Positions 1 through 6,198 of a stretch of 15,517 nucleotides of DNA are shown in pieces; the stretch's first letter is position 1, and every line of letters starts with the position of its first letter. The DNA lies in the NCBI GenBank assembly GCA_017412025.1, contig JAFQOY010000158.1:1-15517 (forward strand), given 5' to 3'. The translations under genes and the position numbers were made by a program. The DNA is from Clostridia bacterium (GTDB taxonomy: Bacteria > Bacillota_A > Clostridia > Christensenellales > Aristaeellaceae). The notes beneath the pieces were generated by a model. It was not told the origin of the DNA and searched no databases. It saw nothing but the letters and a program-made list of their open reading frames with translations.

Positions 1-14
1 CAAGGAGCGGCAGA

Positions 15-76
15 GCCGCGACTATGCGAGTTCCCCGGGTCACAGAGAAGCCACGGGCAACGCCCGGGAGAGTAGG
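15..76 (+). pseudogene. Truncated 5S rRNA-like pseudogene (unit 1)
   Basis: Compared with the intact 5S gene at 2089-2204, this copy keeps the 5' GACTATG block (20-26), a CACAGA..AAGCC block (41-52) matching CACAGAAGTTAAGCC, and the 3' CCCGGGAGAGTAGG block (63-76). The segments between have been deleted, so it is about half length and cannot form the normal 5S fold. It is followed by a terminator at 104-142. It could instead be a distinct small RNA derived from 5S, but nothing seen here requires that. Confidence 0.55.
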
Positions 77-103
77 TCGCGCTTAATACAGAGCATCTCG
101 TCA

Positions 104-142
104 GCCCGGTTTGCTGCGTGCAGACTCGGGCGTTTTCTTTTT
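104..142 (+). terminator. Rho-independent terminator after unit-1 5S remnant
   Basis: GCCCG (104-108) pairs with CGGGC (127-131), with an inner CTGC/GCAG hairpin between them. The sequence then runs into GTTTTCTTTTTG (132-143). The same tail, followed by CCCGTCAA, comes after the intact 5S gene, which supports a shared origin. Confidence 0.5.
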
Positions 143-157
143 GTCCCCGTCAACTTC

Positions 158-234
158 CCTACTCTCCCGGAGCATCCCGGCTAAGTACAGCATTGTACTT
201 GGCTAGGTTCAGCGTGGGCGGCGTCCGTGGGACC
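158..234 (-). pseudogene. Degenerate inverted 5S rRNA-like sequence (unit 1)
   Basis: Read on the minus strand from 234 to 158, this gives GGTCCCAC, then CTGAACC, then TGTACTTAGCCGG, then CCGGGAGAGTAGG. These come in the same order as GGTCCCAC, CCGAACA, TGTACTTGGCTGG and CCCGGGAGAGTAGG in the intact 5S gene. The middle is shortened. An AAGTACA..TGTACTT inverted repeat (184-200 on the plus strand) sits where helix III/IV sequence should be. It points head-on at the plus-strand remnant at 15-76. Confidence 0.5.
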
Positions 235-237
235 GAA

Positions 238-266
238 GCCTGCCGCCGCCAGTGGCGGAAGCAGGC
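238..266. other. GC-rich hairpin within the repeat array
   Basis: GCCTGC (238-243) pairs with GCAGGC (261-266). Inside, CCGCC (246-250) pairs with GGCGG (254-258) around an AGT loop, with one 2x2 internal loop. There is no following T-run, so it is not a standard terminator. It separates unit 1 from unit 2. Confidence 0.45.
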
Positions 267-302
267 AGGCGAAGCGTCGGGAATCGCAAGGAGCGGCAGT
301 AT

Positions 303-360
303 GCCGCGACTATGCGAGTTCCTCGGGTCGCAATGAAGCCCACACTGAACGGCCCGGGAG
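303..360 (+). pseudogene. Truncated 5S rRNA-like pseudogene (unit 2)
   Basis: This is the second copy of the piece at 15-76. GCCGCGACTATGCGAG (303-318) and a GAAGCC-containing block (335-340) lead to CGGCCCGGGAG (350-360), resembling the CGGCCCGGGAGAGTAGG end of 5S. The final AGTAGG has decayed. Surrounding identity to unit 1 is highest over 287-340. Confidence 0.45.
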
Positions 361-397
361 CGGACACTACAGAGAATCAATTTGCCTTCCGTTGTGT

Positions 398-470
398 CTA
401 CTCTCCCGGGATATCTCAGCTGAGTACAGCATTGTTCTTGGATAGGTTGCCCCTGGCGGCACGAAGTAGG
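398..470. repeat. Head-to-head 5S 3'-end palindrome (unit 2)
   Basis: The left arm CTACTCTCCCGGG (398-410) is the reverse complement of the 5S 3' end. The right arm reads ATTGTTCTTGGATAGG and ends in GAAGTAGG (463-470), resembling ATTGTACTTGGCTGG...GAGAGTAGG in forward orientation. The two arms meet at a GTACAGCATTGT centre. The result is an imperfect palindrome of about 73 bp. The central GCATTG is also found in units 1 and 3. Confidence 0.5.
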
Positions 471-480
471 TGCAATACAG

Positions 481-600
481 CCATGGGCGAAATGCCCGGG
501 AGCACTTATTGGCGGGGGGGTTTATTTGTTCCCGTCAGTATGTCCTACTTTCTCGGGGCAACTCAGTCAAGTGCAGCATTGACTTGGCTGGGTGAGCCGG
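481..600. repeat. Most decayed 5S-like repeat unit (unit 3)
   Basis: Here CCATGGGCGAAATGCCCGGGAG-type sequence (481-502) parallels CCACGGGCAACGCCCGGGAG of unit 1. A run of eight Gs and GTTTATTTGTTCCCGTCA (about 513-537) parallels the unit-1 terminator tail. CCTACTTTCTCGGGG (544-558) and AAGTGCAGCATTGACTTGGCTGGG (569-592, with the AAGT/ACTT pairing partly kept) complete the inverted block. Confidence 0.45.
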
Positions 601-657
601 CGAACGCTCGGAAACAAATGTCGCAGAGAATGCTCGATCTGTCCTGCCAGAGTGCTC

Positions 658-686
658 TTGCATAGATCCTGTGCGTGTGATAGTAT
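658..686 (+). promoter_or_regulatory. Possible promoter for the 749-1989 gene group
   Basis: TTGCAT (658-663), a 17-nt spacer, and TAGTAT (681-686) preceded by TGA, which would give an extended -10. It lies just after the repeat array and about 60 bp before the first start codon. Moderate match only. Confidence 0.35.
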
Positions 687-748
687 GAGAATGAAATGAG
701 AGAGAAGATTGAAGTGGGAAAAGAATGATGACATAACGGAGAAGATGC

Positions 749-1189
749 ATGATGGATGATTCTTTTTTCTGCCAATGGTTTAAAGGTTTCGAAAAAGGAT
801 TAGATGAAATGGATTCGTGCAGCCGAAGCAGTCTGCTGAAGAACTGTGCAAAGTATTGTGCTGATACGGGTATTTTGCAATCGTATTTGGAACTATATCA
901 GGCTACAAATGGAGATCGAGACGCATTTTACAGCAGATTAGGTGAAACGGGCAGTGTTCGCGGTGAAGTTGTCGAATCAAATAAAGAATATCTAATTTGT
1001 TTTCCGGAATGTGCCTGCGATATTCATACGCATTTTGGTATCCATACCGCTAATCTATGTGAATGTTCAAGGCAAAGCATCATTTATGTGGCAAAATGCG
1101 TGTGGCCCGACAGCAGAATCCAAGTAGAGCAGGAAGAGACTATCCTGTCTGGAGCTGCGGAGTGCAGATTCAGAATTACATTCGATTGA
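749..1189 (+). CDS. Cys-rich DUF6144/V4R-like protein
   Basis: 146 residues starting at tandem ATG codons (749 and 752), with GGAG about 7 nt upstream. No signal peptide or membrane segment is visible. It has many cysteines: C-x3-C near residues 33-37, a CACD segment near 89-92, and a CECSR segment near 104-108. Its C-terminus reads EETILSGAAECRFRITF, which resembles the closing motif of V4R/ATC-hydrolase-like small-ligand domains. From memory it fits the Clostridial DUF6144 family, whose function is unknown to me. The gene is visibly more AT-rich than its neighbours. It is followed 31 nt later by the HD gene on the same strand, suggesting cotranscription. The family call rests on recognition, not on a search. 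Confidence 0.65.
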   Translation: MMDDSFFCQWFKGFEKGLDEMDSCSRSSLLKNCAKYCADTGILQSYLELYQATNGDRDAFYSRLGETGSVRGEVVESNKEYLICFPECACDIHTHFGIHTANLCECSRQSIIYVAKCVWPDSRIQVEQEETILSGAAECRFRITFD

Positions 1190-1220
1190 TTCTGCCTGTC
1201 AATGCCGAAGGAGTAATAGC

Positions 1221-1826
1221 ATGCTTACGATTGAAAATGCGAAAAGGGAACTCAACCTTGCTGCACAACTGAGTCCCGGCCCGTGGGAGCAGCACAGCAT
1301 TTCTGTTGCCAATAATGCACGCCTGATCGCGCAGAAAGTATCGCATATGGACAGCGACAGAGCCTATGTCATGGGGCTCATGCATGATATCGGGCGCCGA
1401 GCGGGCGTAACGGGAATCCGGCATATCTTTGACGGGTATGACTATATGCTGAGCATCGGTGAACCGGAGATTGCGCGAATCTGTCTGACGCATTCCTTTC
1501 CAATCAAGGATGTGCGCACTTTCTTCGGCAAATACGACTGTACGCAGGAGCAGCTTGACTTCCTTCGGGATTTTCTGCACGGGAACGAATTTGACGATTA
1601 CGATATCCTGATCCAGCTCTGCGATGCGATCTCACTGCCGGGCGGCGCATGCATCATGGAAAAGCGGTTGATCGATGTTGCCCTGCGCCATGGTCTGCCG
1701 GATTTCACCATTGAAAAGTGGAAAGCGTTTATGCGGACGAAGACGCATTTTGATCATCTGTGCGGCTGCAATGTGTATGATTTGCTGCCGAATGTGCTTG
1801 CGAATTCTTCTGTAAATCTGGTTTAA
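1221..1826 (+). CDS. HD-domain phosphohydrolase
   Basis: 201 residues, cytoplasmic, with AAGGAG seven nt before the ATG. It is a compact HD-superfamily metal-dependent phosphohydrolase. H25 (in WEQHS), the H55-D56 doublet (in GLMHDIG) and a later conserved D135 (in QLCDAIS) form the expected H...HD...D metal site. T90-H91 lies in the conserved helix between them. The length suits stand-alone HD proteins that hydrolyse nucleotides or other phosphates. It has no GYP motif, so it is not a c-di-GMP phosphodiesterase, and the substrate cannot be told. It sits between the Cys-rich gene and a small membrane peptide, probably in one transcript. Confidence 0.85.
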   Translation: MLTIENAKRELNLAAQLSPGPWEQHSISVANNARLIAQKVSHMDSDRAYVMGLMHDIGRRAGVTGIRHIFDGYDYMLSIGEPEIARICLTHSFPIKDVRTFFGKYDCTQEQLDFLRDFLHGNEFDDYDILIQLCDAISLPGGACIMEKRLIDVALRHGLPDFTIEKWKAFMRTKTHFDHLCGCNVYDLLPNVLANSSVNLV

Positions 1827-1842
1827 GGGGGATGGAAAAGAA

Positions 1843-1989
1843 ATGAACCAGCATGCAGCTAACGGCATGTGCATCGGAATGGCTGTGGGGATCGCCGTGT
1901 CCCTTGTTCTGGAGATAAACTTGGCGCTGGGGATTGCCTTGGGGATGCTGGCAGGTGTTGCTGTGGGCGAACTGAGCAAAGGCAAATGA
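1843..1989 (+). CDS. 48-residue glycine-zipper membrane peptide
   Basis: This short gene starts 16 nt after the HD gene stop, with a GGGGGA tract and a GGA near its ATG. The product starts MNQHAANGMCIGMAVGIAVS and ends VGELSKGK. It contains two hydrophobic runs with regular GxxxG-like spacing (residues 9-22 and 27-42) separated by a short LEIN turn. It looks like the small two-helix glycine-zipper proteins that are common and uncharacterised in Firmicutes. The likely location is the membrane. No function can be assigned. Confidence 0.7.
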   Translation: MNQHAANGMCIGMAVGIAVSLVLEINLALGIALGMLAGVAVGELSKGK

Positions 1990-2026
1990 TCGTCAGTGGT
2001 TTGCCAAGGATAAGGAGATATTCCTG

Positions 2027-2055
2027 TTGACATTGCGCTTCTGCTGTGCTATAAT
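2027..2055 (+). promoter_or_regulatory. Consensus sigma-A promoter of the 5S rRNA gene
   Basis: A perfect TTGACA (2027-2032), a 17-nt spacer and a perfect TATAAT (2050-2055). Transcription would start near 2062, about 27 nt before the mature 5S end. Confidence 0.9.
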
Positions 2056-2088
2056 CTCCCACGTTGTCAGGGAAACCTGCATGAGTAT

Positions 2089-2204
<116 letters not shown>

Positions 2205-2218
2205 TCCCAAAGAGAAAG

Positions 2219-2248
2219 CACCCAACACGAGTTGGGTGTTTTCTTTTT
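2219..2248 (+). terminator. Rho-independent terminator of the 5S gene
   Basis: CACCCAAC (2219-2226), loop ACGA, GTTGGGTG (2231-2238), then TTTTCTTTTT. The flanking AGAAA/TTTCT can extend pairing, so it may work in both directions. Confidence 0.9.
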
Positions 2249-2363
2249 GCCCCGTCAATCTCTTTGATCTTCAGATAAGCACCAAAACAGAATCCGGACA
2301 GGAAGGAATCATGCCAGCATGCATCGAAATGAATCGCCATACAAGATAAAAGGACGGAGGAAT

Positions 2364-2450
2364 ATGAAGCTCTGCATTGTCTTATCTCCATGCAAAGCCT
2401 TCGGGCGGCTGTATGGAGACACAATTCTGCCCGAAGGCTTTGCTGTCTGA
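2364..2450 (+). CDS. Possible 28-residue leader peptide of the efflux gene
   Basis: GGAGG (2356-2360), three nt before an ATG, opens a 28-codon frame starting MKLCIVLSPCKAFG and ending EGFAV, stop TGA at 2448-2450. The frame runs through both arms of the strong hairpin at 2392-2443 and stops 30 nt before the transporter start. Drug-efflux and ribosome-protection genes in Firmicutes are often controlled by ribosome stalling on such leaders. The short SD spacing is a weakness, and it may not be translated. Confidence 0.4.
   Translation: MKLCIVLSPCKAFGRLYGDTILPEGFAV
2392..2443 (+). promoter_or_regulatory. 15-bp perfect leader hairpin (putative attenuator)
   Basis: GCAAAGCCTTCGGGC (2392-2406) is the exact reverse complement of GCCCGAAGGCTTTGC (2429-2443), with a 22-nt loop. 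No T-run follows, so it is not a simple terminator. The last bases of its 3' arm, CTTTGCT (2438-2444), can also pair with AGCAAAG (2470-2476), which overlaps the end of the transporter's ribosome site. This gives two mutually exclusive folds. Confidence 0.6.
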
Positions 2451-2480
2451 TAAAGCAAGAAATTGAAGGAGCAAAGTCAA

Positions 2481-3815
2481 ATGAATACATGGAATAAAGC
2501 CCTGCATGATCTGCATGACCTTCGTCCGTTTCTCACCCTGGCGCTGACACAGGCGCTTTCCGCCCTCGGCAGCGCGATGACCGGGTTTGCTCTGGTTATC
2601 TGGTCTTATCAGCAGGAGGGCAGCGCGCTGAGCACAGCCCTTCTCTCCGTCGCCTCTTATGCGCCGTATGTGCTCATGAGCATATTTGCCGGTGCGCTCA
2701 GCGATCGCTGGAATAAAAAGCGAACCATGCTTGTCTGCGATGCTTTGGCGGCTGCGACGACGGTCTGCGTGCTCGTGCTGCTTGAAAACGGCAGGCTTGA
2801 AATCTGGCATTTGTATGTGATCAATGCCATAAACGGCCTGATGAATACCGTGCAAAGACCTGCAAGCGACGTGTCCGTTACGCTGCTGACGCCTGAACAT
2901 CTGTATCAACAGGCGTGTGCCGTACAGTCTATGGCGTCTTCAATCGTCAACCTGATTACGCCTGCATGTGCAACCATGGTGCTGACCGTACTGGGGCTGC
3001 GAGCTGTGCTGATTGCTGACCTGCTGACATTTGCTGCGGCGTTTTTATCGCTGCTGCTGTTGATCGACCTGCCGGAGATGGAGCGCGAGGCGCCTGACGG
3101 CGGCGAAAGCCTGCTGTGCAGCGCGTTTGCAGGCCTGCGATATCTGAAGAAACACAGGGGCATTCTGCATCTGATCGTATTTTTTGCGGAGATCAACCTC
3201 ATCGCTTCGATCTACAATGCGGCGCTTCCGGCGATGATCCTCTCAGTGCCGTACGGCGGGGAAAGCGCGCTTGCAGTGCAGAGTACGGCGACAGGGCTGT
3301 CGATGCTGCTGGGCAGCGTGCTGGCAGCGGCGGCTCCTAAGCCGAAGAGCCGTGTCAGGGTGATCGTTTGCTCGCTGTTTCTCTCCATGAGCACGGAAAA
3401 CTTCCTGCTGGCCTTTGGCAGATCGCCGGTGCTCTGGGGGATTGGCGCTGTGCTTGGATGGATTGCCATCCCGGTGATGAATGCGAATCTCGGCGCGCTG
3501 ATGCGGGAATACATACCCGTTGGTATGCAGGGGCGGGTGTACAGCGCCCGCAACACCCTTCAGTTTTTCACCATCCCCCTGGGATACTTCCTGGGCGGCT
3601 GGCTGATCGACAGGGTGTTTGAACCGCTGATGGCGGCGAATGGCGCGGCTGTGCTGTCCGTGCTTTTTGGCAGCGGAAAGGGATCAGGCGCTGCTGCGCT
3701 GTTTGCGGTGATTGCCGTGTGCGGTGTGGCGGTGTGCTGCATTTTTGCAGGAGACAGGCAGATCTGGGCAATTGAAGAGAAGATTGCCCGCGCTGACAGG
3801 CATGAAACCGCATAA
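2481..3815 (+). CDS. MFS efflux transporter, Mef/DHA3-like
   Basis: 444 residues from the ATG at 2481, with AAGGAG (2466-2471) at 9-nt spacing; an upstream TTG in frame (2463) overlaps that site and is unlikely. The protein is nearly all hydrophobic helices (about ten to twelve) with no signal peptide. The N-terminal pattern (LTQALSALGSAMTGFALVIW) and the loop-2 motif GALSDRWNKKR (about 71-81) are typical of the macrolide-efflux (MefA-like, DHA3) branch of the major facilitator superfamily. These are proton-driven drug exporters in the inner membrane. The natural substrate is not known; resistance is not implied. The leader carries a small ORF and a long hairpin, suggesting induced expression. 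A terminator follows at 3915-3946. Confidence 0.8.
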   Translation: MNTWNKALHDLHDLRPFLTLALTQALSALGSAMTGFALVIWSYQQEGSALSTALLSVASYAPYVLMSIFAGALSDRWNKKRTMLVCDALAAATTVCVLVLLENGRLEIWHLYVINAINGLMNTVQRPASDVSVTLLTPEHLYQQACAVQSMASSIVNLITPACATMVLTVLGLRAVLIADLLTFAAAFLSLLLLIDLPEMEREAPDGGESLLCSAFAGLRYLKKHRGILHLIVFFAEINLIASIYNAALPAMILSVPYGGESALAVQSTATGLSMLLGSVLAAAAPKPKSRVRVIVCSLFLSMSTENFLLAFGRSPVLWGIGAVLGWIAIPVMNANLGALMREYIPVGMQGRVYSARNTLQFFTIPLGYFLGGWLIDRVFEPLMAANGAAVLSVLFGSGKGSGAAALFAVIAVCGVAVCCIFAGDRQIWAIEEKIARADRHETA

Positions 3816-3914
3816 ACAAAATAAACCGGCATGCTGCCGCAGGCAGGATGAACTGCTGTAAACTCTGCCGCTCTGCGGACGAGGCTGATGCACTGCAGAC
3901 AGATCAATAGGACA

Positions 3915-3946
3915 AAGCTGCGAAGTCCGGATGGACTTCGCAGCTT
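3915..3946. terminator. Bidirectional terminator between convergent genes
   Basis: AAGCTGCGAAGTCC (3915-3928), loop GGAT, GGACTTCGCAGCTT (3933-3946): a perfect 14-bp stem between the ends of the transporter gene (plus) and the pectinesterase gene (minus). T-rich sequence is modest on both sides. Confidence 0.75.
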
Positions 3947-3952
3947 GCATGT

Positions 3953-4924
3953 TTACGGGTCAAGCGATCGAATGAACGATTCGTATGTGATGCCTTCCGC
4001 CTGTGTTTGGCTCAGCATGTGTGCAAAGGGCGCGCGCCCCCCCTTTGCGCCGGGACCGGAAGAGCCGTATTCTGCAAAGAGCGCCGTCTCATGCGCATGA
4101 GGTTTGTTCCAGTCGTCAAAGCCTGCAGGCGCAATATGTGCGCTGAGCGTGCAGTGCAGCAGCACGGTCTTCGCCCATTCGCGCCACGGGCGGCCGAGAT
4201 ACACGCTGCCCTCGGGCACGTTTTCGCCGGAAAAACGGCAGCGGTTGAAGACATAGCCGAAGGCCTGTCCCTCAGGCGTCGAGGGGGCGGTGCAGTAGGC
4301 GACAAATGGTGCGCTTTTCTCTTCTCTTCCATCAACAGCGACGATGTCGCAGTCTTCAAACCATGCGGCTGCGCCGCCAAAGATGAAATCAATGTCGCCC
4401 TCGATGCGGCAGCGGCGGTAGGTATGGCGCTGCGGGGTGCGCGGCGCATATTGCTTGGGGCCGATGAAGCCGTTCTTTTCGATTTCTTTGGGCGGCAGCG
4501 GCGCAGTGAAGAGCGTATCCTGGAAGCTTCTGAGGATGCAGTCCTCAACCAGCAGATGATCGCCGTCCGCATAAAGGGCGATTGCCTGTCCGGCTTTTTC
4601 GCGCGGAGCAGCGTCGTTTTTGATGGTCAGGCGGCGCAGCGTGATATGCGGCGCGTCGGTACGCAGCGTTGCGGTGCGGAAGGTGCCGCGCTTCATGCCG
4701 TCTTCATGGATTTCAAATGCGCCGTCGCCAAAGACGATGCAGGTATTCTCTGCGGATTCGCCCTCGATAGAGGTATGCGGGCGGGAGAGCGCGATTTTTT
4801 CGCGGTATACGCCGGGCGCCAGGCGGATGACGGCGGGTTGATCGTCACTGGGCAGAAGATCAATCGCTTTCTGAATCGTATCGATATCGCTGTGCGGCTT
4901 GACGGAGATGATATGCAAAGACAT
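3953..4924 (-). CDS. Pectinesterase (pectin methylesterase), cytoplasmic
   Basis: 323 residues; AGGAGG five nt before the ATG. It belongs to the carbohydrate esterase family 8 beta-helix enzymes, which remove methyl groups from pectin galacturonates. All hallmark motifs are present: GQAIAL (Q113), QDTLF (Q135, D136), DFIFG (D179) and YLGRPW (R245, W247), giving the catalytic Asp pair, Gln and Arg. There is no signal peptide, so it probably acts inside the cell on imported methylated oligogalacturonides, as in other gut Firmicutes. No pectate lyase, GH28 or sugar transporter is visible nearby. It starts 56 nt after the DUF1622 gene and may share its transcript. Confidence 0.93.
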   Translation of the reverse strand: MSLHIISVKPHSDIDTIQKAIDLLPSDDQPAVIRLAPGVYREKIALSRPHTSIEGESAENTCIVFGDGAFEIHEDGMKRGTFRTATLRTDAPHITLRRLTIKNDAAPREKAGQAIALYADGDHLLVEDCILRSFQDTLFTAPLPPKEIEKNGFIGPKQYAPRTPQRHTYRRCRIEGDIDFIFGGAAAWFEDCDIVAVDGREEKSAPFVAYCTAPSTPEGQAFGYVFNRCRFSGENVPEGSVYLGRPWREWAKTVLLHCTLSAHIAPAGFDDWNKPHAHETALFAEYGSSGPGAKGGRAPFAHMLSQTQAEGITYESFIRSLDP

Positions 4925-4980
4925 GGCGGCCTCCTGATATGCTTTGTCACAGACAGTATAGCATAAATCGGCATACCGTG

Positions 4981-5331
4981 CTATGCCTTATCCGGAATCC
5001 GGGGTTCGTCCTCCTCGATGTGCCCGATTTCCCAGTGAATGAGGAAACTGAGCGCGCCGCGCAGCAGGATGATGGCGCCGACAGAGAGCATTTCTGAAAG
5101 ATCCCGGGCGATGACGGTGCGCAGAATCTCGCCGCCGAGCTTGAATTCAAGCCCAAGGGCGAGAGATCTGGCCAGGTCGAGCCGGATATTGACCGCGCGT
5201 CCGGTGAAATACCATATAAAGTCACGTACAGCGCCAAAGACGATCACAGCGGCGCCCATCATTTCCAGCAGATGAATCAGGAGTGCAATCGCATGATGAA
5301 GATATATTTCAAAGAATTCCAACGCAGGCAT
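4981..5331 (-). CDS. DUF1622 family membrane protein
   Basis: 116 residues; AGGAGG six nt before the ATG. Three hydrophobic helices are visible: about residues 12-38, 60-75 (weaker) and 82-98. The conserved stretch ALGLEFKLGGEILRTVI, followed by a GAIILLRGALSFLIHWEI-type helix, is characteristic of DUF1622 inner-membrane proteins. Their function is unknown. It is divergent from rubrerythrin and lies upstream of the pectinesterase on the same strand; the link between the two is probably only positional. Confidence 0.85.
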   Translation of the reverse strand: MPALEFFEIYLHHAIALLIHLLEMMGAAVIVFGAVRDFIWYFTGRAVNIRLDLARSLALGLEFKLGGEILRTVIARDLSEMLSVGAIILLRGALSFLIHWEIGHIEEDEPRIPDKA

Positions 5332-5414
5332 GGCGAACCTCCTATGCTGATCACCGGTAGTATGATCCGGTTTTTCTTTGCATATTGATGCGCTTGGTAT
5401 TTATGAACGGAAGA

Positions 5415-5443
5415 TTGAAATTCGAGGAAGATTGTGGTACAAT
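5415..5443 (+). promoter_or_regulatory. Sigma-A promoter of rubrerythrin
   Basis: TTGAAA (5415-5420), 17-nt spacer, TACAAT (5438-5443). The start codon is 70 nt downstream. No PerR-like dyad was recognised. Confidence 0.8.
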
Positions 5444-5512
5444 TCATACAGCTATCCGGAGAAGACTGAACGGCTCCGGATCGAATTGAAAAAGATCAGG
5501 GAGGAATGTATT

Positions 5513-6046
5513 ATGGAGCTTAAGGGCAGCAAGACTGAGCAGAATCTGATGACCGCGTTTGCCGGCGAGTCCCAGGCGCGCAACAAGTATACCTATTTCG
5601 CTTCCGTCGCCAAGAAGGAAGGCTACGAGCAGATCGCTGCGATTTTCCTGCAGACTGCCGATAACGAGAAGGAGCACGCCAAGCTGTGGTTCAAGGCGCT
5701 GGGCGAGCTGGGCAATACCGCTGAGAACCTGCTCCACGCCGCCGAGGGCGAGAACTACGAGTGGACCGATATGTATGCGACTTTCGCCAAGGAAGCTGAG
5801 GAAGAGGGCTTTACCAAGCTGGCGAAGCAGTTTGCGATGGTCGCCGCGATTGAGAAGACCCATGAGGAGCGCTACCGCGCGCTGCTCTCTAACGTGGAGA
5901 TGCAAAAGGTCTTTGAGAAGGGCGAAATGACCATGTGGGAGTGCCGCAACTGCGGTCATCTCGTCATGGGCACCAAGGCTCCGGCCGCCTGCCCGGTCTG
6001 CGCACATCCGCAGAGCTATTTCGAGGTCCGCAAGGAAAACTACTGA
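5513..6046 (+). CDS. rbr: Rubrerythrin
   Basis: 177 residues from the ATG at 5513, with AGGGAGG at 8-nt spacing; the frame is open upstream to 5378 but that part overlaps the promoter. The N-terminal four-helix ferritin-like domain carries the di-iron ligands (E19, the E52xxH55 and E114xxH117 pairs, and acidic residues near 94-97). The C-terminal rubredoxin-like domain has C144-x2-C147 and C160-x2-C163 for one Fe. This is the standard NADH-peroxidase of strict anaerobes, reducing hydrogen peroxide in the cytoplasm. Codon use is strongly biased to C/G-ending codons, as in highly expressed genes. It has its own promoter and terminator. Confidence 0.96.
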   Translation: MELKGSKTEQNLMTAFAGESQARNKYTYFASVAKKEGYEQIAAIFLQTADNEKEHAKLWFKALGELGNTAENLLHAAEGENYEWTDMYATFAKEAEEEGFTKLAKQFAMVAAIEKTHEERYRALLSNVEMQKVFEKGEMTMWECRNCGHLVMGTKAPAACPVCAHPQSYFEVRKENY

Positions 6047-6059
6047 TTCAGGTAAAGAG

Positions 6060-6088
6060 ACGGTCCGCTTGGTCGGGCCGTTTTTTTG
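6060..6088 (+). terminator. Rubrerythrin terminator
   Basis: ACGGTCCG (6060-6067) pairs with CGGGCCGT (6074-6081), including one G-U pair, loop of six, followed by seven Ts (6081-6087). Confidence 0.9.
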
Positions 6089-6112
6089 ATATGCAGACAG
6101 AACGGACGCATT

Positions 6113-6149
6113 GGCCTGTCAGACAACACAATCTATTGTTTGACAGGCC
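6113..6149. promoter_or_regulatory. Long inverted repeat over the reductase -35 (operator candidate)
   Basis: GGCCTGTCA (6113-6121) pairs with TGACAGGCC (6141-6149). Four more pairs (ACAA/TTGT) follow after one G-T. The loop is nine nt. The right arm contains the -35 TTGACA. A dyad at this place would let a repressor block RNA polymerase; it could also be a remnant terminator. Confidence 0.5.
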
Positions 6150-6168
6150 GTATCCGTCATGGTATGAT
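6140..6168 (+). promoter_or_regulatory. Sigma-A promoter of the aldo/keto reductase
   Basis: TTGACA (6140-6145), 17-nt spacer, TATGAT (6163-6168). The start codon is at 6199, giving a leader of about 20 nt. Confidence 0.85.
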
Positions 6169-6198
6169 GATGATAACAACTGCAATCAGGAGGATTAT

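Larger units (their letters stand above)
1..602. repeat. Array of degenerate 5S-rRNA-like repeats, three units
   Basis: This gene-free stretch contains three decayed related units. A direct repeat is obvious between 1-52 and 287-340: both begin CAAGGAGCGGCAG and continue through a shared GCCGCGACTATGCGAG to GAAGCC. Each unit then has a CCCGGGAG piece (63-70, 353-360, 495-502), resembling the 3' end of the intact 5S gene further right. Next comes an inverted CTACTCTCCCGG-type block (159-170, 399-409, 545-557). Two units keep a T-rich linker ending CCCGTCA (about 133-152 and 530-537), like the tail after the intact 5S gene. I infer amplification and decay of a 5S-plus-terminator segment. The open reading frames here are short, overlapping and unlike known proteins, so I call none of them. 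Confidence 0.65.

Noticed and set aside
118..665. Several open frames of 70-137 residues over the repeat array
   Set aside because: They overlap each other on both strands, lack good ribosome sites, and are explained by the GC-rich 5S-derived repeats.
2463..2480. Upstream TTG start for the MFS gene
   Set aside because: It overlaps the AAGGAG ribosome site that serves the ATG at 2481.
4007..4966. 319-codon open frame on the plus strand
   Set aside because: It lies antisense to the pectinesterase, whose catalytic motifs are all intact.
5352..5374. ACCGG...CCGGT hairpin followed by TTTTTC on the plus strand
   Set aside because: No plus-strand gene ends upstream; it lies between divergent genes, so a terminator role is not supported.
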